Source: an uncultured Bacteroidales bacterium
GTDB lineage: Bacteria; Bacteroidota; Bacteroidia; Bacteroidales; UBA932
Assembly: GCA_944323825.1 (NCBI GenBank)
Contig: CALUTY010000005.1
Span: 124,001-188,000 of the forward strand
Length of the DNA: 64,000 bases
Direction of reading: 5' to 3'
In this document: one piece after another, positions 8,750 through 17,358 of the stretch
How positions within the stretch are numbered: the first letter of the stretch is position 1
How the letters are laid out: each line of letters begins with the position of its first letter
Notes under the pieces: model-generated
Databases searched by the model: none
Told to the model about the DNA's origin: nothing
What the model saw: only the letters and a program-made list of their open reading frames with translations
Translations under genes and position numbers: made by a program

Positions 8750-11515
8750 CTATTTAACGACTATGTTCACTATCTTTCCTGGAACCACTATCACCTTGGC
8801 GATATTGCCTCCGGCAACATAGCGGGCAGTCTGCTCCAGTCCCCTTACATGGGCCTCAACCTCATCCTTCCCCATCGACTTGGAGAGGTCGACGGTGAAG
8901 CGGGTCTTTCCGTTGAAGGACACGGCGTATGTGCAGCTGTCTTCCACGGTATAAGCCTCGACATATTCAGGGAATGCGGCATATGTTATGCTATCCTTGT
9001 GGCCGAGAGCCTCCCACAATTCCTCGGCGATATGCGGAGCGAAAGGAGACAAGAGCACCACAAGCGGCTCCAGCACTGACCTCTTGCTGCATTTGTGCTC
9101 ATAAAGCTCGTTGACGGCTATCATGAATGCGCTGACCGCAGTATTGAATGAGAAGTTCTCTATGTCCGTCTTCACCTTATATATGAGCCTGTGCAGGGTC
9201 TTGAGCTCCGCAGGCGTGGCGGCCTCGCCAGTAACTATAAGACCGTCCCTGTCATAGAACAGCCTCCATACCCTTTTCAGGAACCTGTGCACCCCATCTA
9301 TGCCCTTGGTGTCCCACGGCTTGGACTGCTCCAGCGGACCGAGGAACATTTCATAGAGCCTCAGGGTGTCTGCCCCGTATGTGTCGCAGACCATGTCAGG
9401 ATTCACCACATTGTACATTGACTTGCTCATTTTCTCGACGGCATAGCCGCAGATGTATTCCCCGTCCTCCAGGATAAATTCCGCATCGGCGAAGTCCGGC
9501 ATCCATTTCCTGAAGGCATCGAGGTCGAGCCTGTCATTGTGGACTATGTTTACATCCACATGTATCTCGGTGGTTTCGTAGCTGTCCTTGAGGCCCAGCG
9601 AAACGAAGGTGTTGGTATTCACTATCCTGTACACGAAGTTGGAGCGGCCCTGGATCATGCCCTGGTTGATGAGCTTCCTGAATGGCTCCTTCTCGCAGAC
9701 ATATCCGAGGTCATACAGGAACTTGTTCCAGAAGCGGGAATATATCAGATGTCCGGTGGCATGCTCCGTGCCTCCGACATAGAGGTCCACATTGCGCCAG
9801 TACTCATCCGCCTCCTTACCGACGAGGGCCTTGTCATTATGCGGGTCCATATACCGGAGATAGTATGCACTGCTTCCTGCAAAGCCCGGCATGGTGCTTT
9901 TCTCTATAGGCCAGCCGTCCACATCCCAGTGCTCTGCCCTGCCGAGCGGCGGCTCACCGCTTTCCGTAGGCAGATACTTGTCCACTTCCGGAAGCTCCAG
10001 AGGCAGGCTGTCCATCGGCATAGGGGTGGCGATACCGTCCTTGAAATATATCGGGAACGGCTCTCCCCAGTATCTCTGGCGGGAGAATATGGCGTCACGG
10101 AGCCTGTAGTTGACCTTCCTGTGCCCTATACCGTGCTTCTCCACATAGTCTATGGCAGCCGGGATTGCCTCCTTGACGGTCATTCCGTTCAGGAAGCCGG
10201 AGTTGCACATGATGCCGTCCTTGGCATCGAATGAAGACTCGCTGACATCGCATCCTTCTATGAGAGGAATTATCGGCAGGTTGAAATGCCTTGCGAATGC
10301 ATAGTCCCTGCTGTCATGTGCAGGCACCGCCATGATGGCTCCGGTGCCATAGCCGGCAAGCACATATTCTGAAATCCATACCGGCACACTGTCTCCTGTA
10401 AGCGGATTCACCGCATACGAACCGGAGAACACGCCGGTCACCTTCCTCGTCTCAGCAAGCCTTTCCCTCTCGGTCTTCTTCCTGGCTGCGGCAAGATATT
10501 CTTCCACGGCAGCCTTCTGCTCCGGGGAAGTCAGTTTCTCAACCCATTCGCTTTCAGGAGCAAGCACCATGAAGGTGACCCCGAAGACAGTGTCCGCCCT
10601 CGTGGTGAAGATCGTCATGTCATATTCCCTGTCCCCGTTGTATGCCTTGAAGACCATTTCCGCACCTTCGGAACGGCCTATCCAGTTCCTCTGCATGTCC
10701 TTGAGGGAATCCGTCCAGTCCAGCTCTTCTAGATCGTCGAGCAGACGGCCTGCATATGCCGACACCCGCAGCTGCCACTGGGTCATCTTCTTCTGTTCCA
10801 CCGGATAGCCTCCTCGTACGGAGTAGCCTTCCTTCACCTCGTCATTGGCGAGCACTGTCCCCAGCTTCGGACACCAGTTGACGGAAGTCTCCCCCTGATA
10901 TGCTATCCTCCAGTTCATCAGGGCGGCTGACTTCTCCTTGTCCGACATGGCATTCCATTCCCCTGCAGTGAAAGACAGCTCTTCGCTGCAGGCGGCATTC
11001 AGTCCGGCTGTACCGGTCTTGGAAAGGATATCCACAAGCTCGGATATCGGATGTGCCTTCTGGTCATCGTTGCAGTACCAGCTGTCGAACATCTTCAGGA
11101 ATGCCCACTGCGTCCATTTGTAATATCCGGGATCACAGGTGCGTATCTCTCTCGACCAGTCGAACGAGAAGCCTATCCTGTCAAGCTGTTCGCGGTACCT
11201 GGCAATGTTCTTTGCCGTAGTCACCGCAGGATGCTGCCCGGTCTGGATGGCATACTGCTCTGCCGGAAGGCCGAAGGCGTCATAGCCCATCGGGTGCAGC
11301 ACATTGAAGCCGCATAGCCTCTTGTAGCGGCTGTATATGTCACTTGCTATATATCCGAGAGGATGTCCGACATGAAGTCCCGCCCCTGAAGGATAAGGGA
11401 ACATGTCCAGAACATAGTATTTCGGCTTCGACGAATCTTCTTCTGCCTTGAATGTATGGTCGGCAGCCCACCTGGCCTGCCATTTCTTCTCAATTTCCCT
11501 GAAATCGTATTCCAT
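8750..11515 (-). CDS. leuS: Leucyl-tRNA synthetase
   Basis: 921 residues from the ATG at 11515 (the frame also offers a TTG three codons earlier). Class Ia synthetase: HIGH-type motif HVGH at residues 48-51 following PYPSGAGL, and KMSKS in [10 protein letters not shown] near 690. The long CP1 editing insertion is present ([12 protein letters not shown] and [10 protein letters not shown], both editing-pocket motifs). It charges tRNA-Leu and hydrolyses mischarged products. Length is somewhat above the ~860 of E. coli, as is common in Bacteroidota. It lies inside a minus-strand run between the M28/TonB gene and the yitT pair. No T-box-like leader is visible in the short 5' gap. Confidence 0.97.
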   Translation of the reverse strand: MEYDFREIEKKWQARWAADHTFKAEEDSSKPKYYVLDMFPYPSGAGLHVGHPLGYIASDIYSRYKRLCGFNVLHPMGYDAFGLPAEQYAIQTGQHPAVTTAKNIARYREQLDRIGFSFDWSREIRTCDPGYYKWTQWAFLKMFDSWYCNDDQKAHPISELVDILSKTGTAGLNAACSEELSFTAGEWNAMSDKEKSAALMNWRIAYQGETSVNWCPKLGTVLANDEVKEGYSVRGGYPVEQKKMTQWQLRVSAYAGRLLDDLEELDWTDSLKDMQRNWIGRSEGAEMVFKAYNGDREYDMTIFTTRADTVFGVTFMVLAPESEWVEKLTSPEQKAAVEEYLAAARKKTERERLAETRKVTGVFSGSYAVNPLTGDSVPVWISEYVLAGYGTGAIMAVPAHDSRDYAFARHFNLPIIPLIEGCDVSESSFDAKDGIMCNSGFLNGMTVKEAIPAAIDYVEKHGIGHRKVNYRLRDAIFSRQRYWGEPFPIYFKDGIATPMPMDSLPLELPEVDKYLPTESGEPPLGRAEHWDVDGWPIEKSTMPGFAGSSAYYLRYMDPHNDKALVGKEADEYWRNVDLYVGGTEHATGHLIYSRFWNKFLYDLGYVCEKEPFRKLINQGMIQGRSNFVYRIVNTNTFVSLGLKDSYETTEIHVDVNIVHNDRLDLDAFRKWMPDFADAEFILEDGEYICGYAVEKMSKSMYNVVNPDMVCDTYGADTLRLYEMFLGPLEQSKPWDTKGIDGVHRFLKRVWRLFYDRDGLIVTGEAATPAELKTLHRLIYKVKTDIENFSFNTAVSAFMIAVNELYEHKCSKRSVLEPLVVLLSPFAPHIAEELWEALGHKDSITYAAFPEYVEAYTVEDSCTYAVSFNGKTRFTVDLSKSMGKDEVEAHVRGLEQTARYVAGGNIAKVIVVPGKIVNIVVK

Positions 11516-11565
11516 CTTCTTCAATATAATTTGCTCTAATCAGTAGTCACCGGTCAGCCGGCATA

Positions 11566-12951
11566 TCAGCGGTCCCTTTTTATCTCCCTGCCGTTGATGC
11601 CGAAAGTGCCTTTCTTTTCCAGTCTGAACTCGACAGGTATGGTCATCGAGGTACGCACCTTGTTGCCGTTCATCCTGCCCGGACGCCATTTCGGCGATGC
11701 GCTTACAACCCTCACTGCCTCTTCGTCAAGCAGCGGATCCGCACTCTTGACCACACGCACATCGGTCACATTCCCATCCTTGTCTATCACGAAGTCCACG
11801 AGCACACGGCCCTGTATCCCGTCCCTAACGGCAGCCTGTGGATATTTCAGATACTGGTAGACCCATTTGGTCAGGAACTGGCGCGGATCTGTGCTGTTCA
11901 GGAACATAGGCTTCTGGTCGCAGTCATAATAAGGCACCACATCGTCGTATGAAGGTCCGCGCTTCGGCACATCCGATGGACGGAACGACAGCTGCAGCCC
12001 CGTATTGGCGATAGCCTCCGTGAAATTGTAGACATATTCCAGTTCCCTTTCCATCATTTCATAGTCGATTATCGACCAGGTGTCACGCGGCGTGTTGTGC
12101 TCCGGATATTGTCCCGTCGTGAACATCACGGACGGTATCTCCTTGGAATAGAAGGCTCTGTTGTCTGAAGGGTATATTTCGTAAGAAACCACCTCCGGCT
12201 GCACCGGATGCAGGTCCCTCGATATTGACGATATCACAGTATTGATGTCGGCATTGGAGGCGGTATAGGCATAGAAGCCCTGCTCTCCCGTCCCCACCAT
12301 GTCCAGATTGATCATGGCATCTATGTTGGAGACATCCGAAAATGAACGGTTCAGAAAATACCATGCTCCGGCGTATGTTTCCGAGGAGGCTCCGAAGGCC
12401 ACGAAAAGCACGGACCTCCTGAAAAGGATGGAATTGGTGCTCACCTTCCTTGCCAGCTCCATCATCATCGCCAGCCCGGAAGCATTCCCGTTTGCCCCAT
12501 AATATATCTGTTCGGAAACATTCCCGTCCACGGTCATGATGTTGGTGCCGAGGTTGTCAAGCCTTGCCCCTATCACGATATATCTGTTTCTCAAGTCCTT
12601 GTCATATCCCTGGATGAAACCGAGCACATTCCTTGAAGTCAGAGTGTCCGCCCCGTCCTTTGAAATCCCGAATTCGTCCCCGGACTCAGGGCAGAGCATG
12701 TCCACCCCGTACTCCTTAAGGCACGAATACACATATTCCGCAGCCGCCTTTTCTCCTTCCGAGCCAGCCTTCCTGCCCTCCAATGAGGCAGAGGCAAGAA
12801 ATCCGATATGCTTTTTGAAAGCAGTCACCGTCTCGCTGTCATACAGGTCCGAATACCCGCCTCCGCTCCGGTACTGGGCTCCGGAGACACATGGAAACAT
12901 CAGGATAACTGCGACAACGGCTGCAAGTCTATACAACACACTCATAATCAT
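11566..12951 (-). CDS. Inactive-looking M28 peptidase-fold protein fused to a TonB C-terminal domain
   Basis: 461 residues: signal peptide (about 1-25), M28 aminopeptidase-like domain (about 35-315) and TonB C-terminal domain (about 360-447; LKYPQAAVRDGIQG, then WRPGRMNG). The M28 scaffold is clear (LEGRKAGSEGEKAA, INLDMVG), but the zinc site is not. The usual GAHxDH reads GARLDN (Arg130), GADDNAS reads GANGNAS (Asn154), the catalytic EE pair reads Ser189-Ser190, SDH reads SDN, and the final ligand region reads EHNTPRDT. Only Asp217 is plainly kept. I infer a non-catalytic binding or scaffold protein in the periplasm. Its ATG overlaps the stop of the SPOR lipoprotein gene by 4 bases. No ExbBD genes are nearby. 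Confidence 0.82.
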   Translation of the reverse strand: MIMSVLYRLAAVVAVILMFPCVSGAQYRSGGGYSDLYDSETVTAFKKHIGFLASASLEGRKAGSEGEKAAAEYVYSCLKEYGVDMLCPESGDEFGISKDGADTLTSRNVLGFIQGYDKDLRNRYIVIGARLDNLGTNIMTVDGNVSEQIYYGANGNASGLAMMMELARKVSTNSILFRRSVLFVAFGASSETYAGAWYFLNRSFSDVSNIDAMINLDMVGTGEQGFYAYTASNADINTVISSISRDLHPVQPEVVSYEIYPSDNRAFYSKEIPSVMFTTGQYPEHNTPRDTWSIIDYEMMERELEYVYNFTEAIANTGLQLSFRPSDVPKRGPSYDDVVPYYDCDQKPMFLNSTDPRQFLTKWVYQYLKYPQAAVRDGIQGRVLVDFVIDKDGNVTDVRVVKSADPLLDEEAVRVVSASPKWRPGRMNGNKVRTSMTIPVEFRLEKKGTFGINGREIKRDR

Positions 12952-13463
12952 TCATTTACAAGAATCCACACATCCGAAGGGCAGAAATCCTCCGTCTTTA
13001 CCTTTTTCAGTGAAGCCAGAACCTCCTTCAGACTTGAAGACGGAGATATTCCTACGGCATTGAAACCGTTCCTGAAATTTATCAGGACAGGGGAATATCC
13101 CTTGATGGAAACATCGTTCAGAAGGGATTCGGCATTGGACCGGTTGCGGAACGACCCGACCACTATATAATATCTGGCCTCAAGCCTGGTCGTGAACAGG
13201 CCGCCCATTTCCGAAGGGTTGAGAATCGTACCGTGCAGCTGTTTCAATGAATCCAGGACAGAAAGGGAATCCGAGAGCATCTTCTCCACCTGACGCAGAG
13301 AATCTATGCGGGCCTGATGCTCAGCCTCCTTCTCCGCCATCATCTCCAGCCTCATCCTGTCCAGTTCCTCGGCGGTAGGGCGTCCCGCCAGCCTGCGGAA
13401 CATGTCGCAGCCGGAAAAGAGCATTGCTGAAAGCAGAAGCGTCAATATGACTGTCCTTTTCAT
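12948..13463 (-). CDS. SPOR-domain lipoprotein
   Basis: About 171 residues. The start is MKRTVILTLLLSAMLFSGC, a lipobox ending at Cys19, so the protein should be lipidated. A charged, helical, probably coiled-coil stretch follows (about 25-75, rich in Glu, Arg and Leu). The C-terminal SPOR domain starts at ARYYIVVGSFRNRSNAESLL and runs to the end; SPOR domains bind denuded septal peptidoglycan. Other ATGs lie 3 and 12 bases upstream; all are compatible with the promoter at 13489-13519. It is first gene of the run SPOR - M28/TonB - leuS - yitT - yitT, and its 4-base overlap with the M28/TonB gene implies coupled synthesis. Confidence 0.85.
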   Translation of the reverse strand: MKRTVILTLLLSAMLFSGCDMFRRLAGRPTAEELDRMRLEMMAEKEAEHQARIDSLRQVEKMLSDSLSVLDSLKQLHGTILNPSEMGGLFTTRLEARYYIVVGSFRNRSNAESLLNDVSIKGYSPVLINFRNGFNAVGISPSSSLKEVLASLKKVKTEDFCPSDVWILVNE

Positions 13464-13488
13464 CATTTCATTCATTTGCACATCCTCG

Positions 13489-13519
13489 CAAATTTAACCA
13501 TTTAATAATCCGTCGCAAA
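13489..13519 (-). promoter_or_regulatory. Full Bacteroidota-type promoter for the SPOR/M28-TonB run
   Basis: On the minus strand TTTG (13519-13516), exactly 19 bases, then TAAATTTG (13496-13489): a perfect TTTG-N19-TAnnTTTG arrangement. Predicted start is near 13482. Confidence 0.85.
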
Positions 13520-13568
13520 ATAAAAATCACAGAAAGCATTTAAAATTTCAAAAAATTCAAACTGTTTC

Positions 13569-13576
13569 TAAATTTG
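13569..13576 (+). promoter_or_regulatory. Candidate -7 box for the capA-like gene
   Basis: TAAATTTG matches TAnnTTTG, 35 bases before the ATG at 13611. It is divergent from the SPOR promoter. Confidence 0.6.
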
Positions 13577-13610
13577 CAGAACCTTCACAAACATCAACCG
13601 CATCGAGCGA

Positions 13611-14849
13611 ATGTATGAAACCGCCGGAAATATAGCAAGAATTTCATGCTGCGTCATATCCGCTGCCTTGCTGGCCGTCCTTCCGTGCCAAGGAAAGGAA
13701 GACGGGACGCCGCTCAAGAAAGCTGCTGCCGTCAACGATGCGGACTGCCTGAAAGAAATGCTTTCCGGAACGCCGGCCGGGCATTTCACCCCTGACACCG
13801 CCTCCATTCTGTTCATCGGCGACGTGATGCTGCACGCAAGCCAGATTGCAAATGCCCACAGGAGATATCTGGAAAACGGAGGAACTGCACCGGCCGACAG
13901 TCATCAGGCATATGACTTCACACCGTGCCTGCAGGACATAAGGGACAGGATGGAGGCTGCCGACATCACTGTGGCCAACATGGAATTCACCCTGGCAGGG
14001 GCCCCGTTCACCGGCTACCCTTCATTCTCCGCCCCTGATTCGTATGCAGAGTACCTCGCCGCATGCGGGACGGATGTCTTCCTCACCGCCAACAATCACA
14101 TCTGCGACAAGGGACAGGACGGAATGGCAAGGACAATCAGGAAATACAGGGAACTTGAAGCCGCCCTCGGCACCAGAATGACAGGCAGCTGCGACACTGA
14201 AGACAGTTCCTCCCGCTGCAGTCCCCTCTATGTCCGGGCCAGGGGCATCAGAATCGCCATGATAAATTTCACCTACGGGACCAATGTCCCCTGCGGGAAA
14301 AGGTTCAGGACACCGGTTGAAAAAGACAGGGAAGACATCAGGAAAATGCTGGCAGAGGCAGACCGGAATGCAGACCTTGTCATTGCCCTTCCGCATTGGG
14401 GAGAGGAATACATGTTGAGGCATTCCGCAGCCCAGGAGAAGACAGCCGGATGGCTGGCAGAGAACGGGGCGGACATCATCATAGGTACGCATCCCCATGT
14501 GGTGCAGGACTGCGACACCCTCCATGTCATGACAGCGGCCGGGCCCAAGGATGTTCCCGTGATATATTCGCTCGGCAACATAATTTCAAACATGAGCGCA
14601 CCGGACACGCAGATCGGACTGATGCTGACAATAAATGCAGTGAAAAACCCTGACGGGGATATGCAGCTGCTCACACCGGAAATGACATTCACCTGGTGCT
14701 CCCTGCCCGGAAGGCTGTCGGACAGCCACAGGACTGTTCCTGTGAAAGAATTCCTTGACAGGAAAGACGAATGGATTTCCTCATACGACTGGACAAAGAT
14801 GAAGACAACATATCTCCGCGTGAAGGAAGTGACTGGCATAAGGGACTGA
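13611..14849 (+). CDS. CapA-family (PGA_cap) metallophosphoesterase-fold protein
   Basis: 412 residues. N-terminus has a hydrophobic stretch (about 8-27) that may be a signal peptide ending near a cysteine. The PGA_cap domain starts with LFIGDVMLH (about 66-74) and carries VANMEFTL, TANNHICDKG, LPHWGEEY, IGTHPHVVQ and IYSLGNII, the usual metal-site order of CapA proteins. CapA is known from poly-gamma-glutamate capsule systems, but no capBC genes are here, so capsule synthesis is not supported. Such stand-alone proteins are common in Bacteroidales with unknown substrate. It is followed by phoH after 60 bases. Confidence 0.85.
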   Translation: MYETAGNIARISCCVISAALLAVLPCQGKEDGTPLKKAAAVNDADCLKEMLSGTPAGHFTPDTASILFIGDVMLHASQIANAHRRYLENGGTAPADSHQAYDFTPCLQDIRDRMEAADITVANMEFTLAGAPFTGYPSFSAPDSYAEYLAACGTDVFLTANNHICDKGQDGMARTIRKYRELEAALGTRMTGSCDTEDSSSRCSPLYVRARGIRIAMINFTYGTNVPCGKRFRTPVEKDREDIRKMLAEADRNADLVIALPHWGEEYMLRHSAAQEKTAGWLAENGADIIIGTHPHVVQDCDTLHVMTAAGPKDVPVIYSLGNIISNMSAPDTQIGLMLTINAVKNPDGDMQLLTPEMTFTWCSLPGRLSDSHRTVPVKEFLDRKDEWISSYDWTKMKTTYLRVKEVTGIRD

Positions 14850-14909
14850 CACCATTCGACGACAAGACAATGAGACGGCAAGATAAAGACAAATGACTGA
14901 AATAGACAA

Positions 14910-15872
14910 ATGAAAAAGACAATAAGACTCGAAGCGATAGATCCGGTCGAAATCTACGGAGCCGGCAACAAGATACTGGAAGCTCTCTGCAGCTATTTTC
15001 CCAAACTCAAGGTGGCTGCAAGGGGCAATGAAATCATACTTGACGGGAAGGAAGACGATGCCGAAGAATTTGAAGCCAAGCTGAACATGCTGATTGAAAG
15101 GAGACTGCACAAGATGAACCTCACCCCGTACGATGTGGAGGACATCTTCGACGGCGAGTCCAGCCCGGAAAGATTCAAGCTCAGCGGGGATTCGACCATA
15201 GTCCACGGCAATGACGGCAAGCCCATCAAGGCCCGCAACAGGACACAGCAGGAAATGGTAAAGGCTTATTTTGAAAATGACCTCATCTTCGCCGTAGGGC
15301 CGGCAGGGACAGGCAAGACATATGTGGCCATCGCCCTCGCAGTACGGGCTTTGAAAAACCGCGAAGTCAGGCGTATAATCCTGACCCGCCCGGCAGTCGA
15401 AGCCGGAGAACGCCTCGGATTCCTCCCCGGCGACCTGAAAGACAAGCTTGACCCATATCTCCAGCCGTTGTACGATGCCCTCGGAGACATGATTCCGCCC
15501 AAGAAACTGCAGGAGTTCATGGCTGACGGCACCATCCAGATAGCCCCGCTCGCCTACATGCGCGGGAGGACCCTCGACAAGGCCTGCGTCATCCTCGACG
15601 AAGCCCAGAACACCAACCTCGGCCAGCTCAAGATGTTCCTCACCAGGATGGGGCGTGACGCCAAATTCATAGTCACCGGCGACGCCTCTCAGATAGACCT
15701 GCCGCACAAGGAGGACTCCGGCCTCCTCAAGGGCATAGAACTCACAAAAAAAATCAAAGGCATCTGCGCCATCTTCTTCAAGAACGAAGACATTGTCCGC
15801 CATCCTCTTGTATCAAAGATTGTCAAGGCATTCGACAAAGCCGGGGAGAGCTGCACGGAAGGAATCAAATAA
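14910..15872 (+). CDS. PhoH-like ATPase (YbeZ type)
   Basis: 320 residues. N-terminal KH-like region (about 1-85) is followed by a RecA-like P-loop domain: Walker A GPAGTGKTY near 130-138, ARALTRPAVEAGERLGFLPGD-type segment seen as TRPAVEAGERLGFLPG, Walker B VILDEAQNT, and TGDASQIDLP sensor region. PhoH/YbeZ proteins are cytoplasmic ATPases linked to rRNA or RNA metabolism, often with YbeY; no ybeY is next to it here. The upstream capA-like gene is in the same direction, 60 bases away. A strong bidirectional terminator follows. Confidence 0.9.
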   Translation: MKKTIRLEAIDPVEIYGAGNKILEALCSYFPKLKVAARGNEIILDGKEDDAEEFEAKLNMLIERRLHKMNLTPYDVEDIFDGESSPERFKLSGDSTIVHGNDGKPIKARNRTQQEMVKAYFENDLIFAVGPAGTGKTYVAIALAVRALKNREVRRIILTRPAVEAGERLGFLPGDLKDKLDPYLQPLYDALGDMIPPKKLQEFMADGTIQIAPLAYMRGRTLDKACVILDEAQNTNLGQLKMFLTRMGRDAKFIVTGDASQIDLPHKEDSGLLKGIELTKKIKGICAIFFKNEDIVRHPLVSKIVKAFDKAGESCTEGIK

Positions 15873-15933
15873 TGGCAACAGATTCCGGACTGACGACAGT
15901 AAGGGTGATTGTTCTGGATAATCATATAAAAAG

Positions 15934-15977
15934 AACCCTGTCAAGCTCCATCGGGGCAATGACAGGGTTTTGATTTT
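15934..15977. terminator. Bidirectional terminator between phoH and the TPR gene
   Basis: Perfect 10-base stem: AACCCTGTCA (15934-15943) with TGACAGGGTT (15960-15969), 16-base loop, T-rich on the plus side and CTTTTTAT on the minus side. It serves the convergent phoH and gyrA-TPR transcripts. Confidence 0.9.
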
Positions 15978-16011
15978 ACAGGAAGCCGGACTTTTCCGGT
16001 CAGCCGTTGTA

Positions 16012-17331
16012 TTACTGTGCGCGGCCTGAAGCCACTACTGCATCGTATTTCTTGTAACCGTCGGCATATTTCTGATCCTGGTCACGGAAACGGTAGTAGA
16101 TGTTCTTGAGATATTCGGCGATGCTCACCTTGATGCTCTCGTCCTTGCTGACTGTGAAAGCCTTCTCGAACGGATCGATGGCATTCTTCAGCGCAGCTTC
16201 AAACTGCTCCACAAGGGCTGTGTACTTGGCATCGTCAAACTCGTTCTGAGCCTTGTCCTGGAGGTCAAGAGCCTGCTCATAATAGAGGATACCGATTCCG
16301 ATCAGTCCGAATGCATAGTTGTTGTCAATCTCGTATGACTTGTTGTAGGAAGCCACTGCCTCATCCAGACGCCCGAGCTCCTTGTAAATATTGCCTTCCA
16401 CATAATAAAGGGAAGCATTGTTCGGCTCGTTTTCCTTTGCCTTGTCAAGAAGAGCGAAAAGGCGGTCCGGCTCGTCACCGCTGCCGATGTAGTAGTTTAT
16501 GAGACCGATGAGGATGCTCTGATTCTGAGGGAAGGCTTCAAAGCCGTTCTCAAGAGTAGTCTTGGCAGCAGTGGTGTCTGCAAGGTTCAGCTGGCAGTCA
16601 GCAAGCTTTGCATACACTTCGCCGTCCTCGAAATAACCGGCTTCGATGCAGGTGTTGAAATATTCCTTTGCACTGGCATAGTCCTTTGACATCCAGGCTG
16701 TGAATCCTGCATTATAGGTAGCAGTAGTATCCACCTCGTTTACAGGCTCGCCGGCAACGGCTGAAGCAGCCTGGGCAAACAGTGAACTTGCCTTCTTCAT
16801 GTCACCGAGCATATAGGCATTCATGCCCTCGTTGAGATATTTTGAAGACACATTCTTGATGCCGGCAACGATATCCTTTGTCTTGCTCTGCTTTACATCC
16901 ACCTTATAGGCCTCCTGGTAGGCTTTGTATGCGCGGTCAAGGGCATCTGCATACACAGGCTTCGTTACCTCCACCATTGCAAGCACACCGGATGCATTGA
17001 AATAGAAGTTCTTGTCAGCGTACACTTCCTTGGTGAACGGCTCCCCGGCAAGGGTGACATTCTCAGTGGAAGACGGCTTCTCGCTGCCCATGAGGAGCTT
17101 GAGTTCCTGCTGTCCGGCACCGATCCATGCATTTCCTGCAGGGGCATCGTATGCATCGACATAGGACTTGGCAAGCTTCAGCCATGTGGCCACCTTGACA
17201 GCTTTCTTCGGGTTCTGTGCAGCTGCCTCTGCTGCCTCCACGGCCTTCTTGGCCTCAGAAGGTGTTTTCACCTGTGCATCAGCGACCTGAACGGAAAGAA
17301 GTACCGCCAATGCGATAAAAATTCGTTTCAT
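16012..17331 (-). CDS. Secreted tetratricopeptide-repeat protein
   Basis: 439 residues with a clear signal peptide (MKRIFIALAVLLSVQVADAQ). Several TPR units are readable: about residues 215-250 (AGFTAWMSKDYASAKEYFNT), 250-285 (YAKLADCQLN) and 310-350 (YYVEGNIYKELGRLDEAVAS, with YNKSYEIDNNYAFGLIGIG next). The alanine- and lysine-rich start (AEAAAQNPKKAVKVA) is typical of Bacteroidales periplasmic TPR proteins of unknown function. It lies 27 bases downstream of gyrA and probably shares its transcript, ending at the terminator at 15934-15977. TPR arrays mediate protein contacts; no partner is evident. Confidence 0.85.
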   Translation of the reverse strand: MKRIFIALAVLLSVQVADAQVKTPSEAKKAVEAAEAAAQNPKKAVKVATWLKLAKSYVDAYDAPAGNAWIGAGQQELKLLMGSEKPSSTENVTLAGEPFTKEVYADKNFYFNASGVLAMVEVTKPVYADALDRAYKAYQEAYKVDVKQSKTKDIVAGIKNVSSKYLNEGMNAYMLGDMKKASSLFAQAASAVAGEPVNEVDTTATYNAGFTAWMSKDYASAKEYFNTCIEAGYFEDGEVYAKLADCQLNLADTTAAKTTLENGFEAFPQNQSILIGLINYYIGSGDEPDRLFALLDKAKENEPNNASLYYVEGNIYKELGRLDEAVASYNKSYEIDNNYAFGLIGIGILYYEQALDLQDKAQNEFDDAKYTALVEQFEAALKNAIDPFEKAFTVSKDESIKVSIAEYLKNIYYRFRDQDQKYADGYKKYDAVVASGRAQ

Positions 17332-17358
17332 TGTTCCAAAAGAGTTTATCAGTTAATA

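Noticed and set aside
13611..14849. Capsule (poly-gamma-glutamate) synthesis locus
   Set aside because: Only a CapA-like gene is present; capB and capC are absent.
14781..15803. 340-codon frame antisense to phoH
   Set aside because: phoH is complete and convincing; the antisense frame shows no domain.
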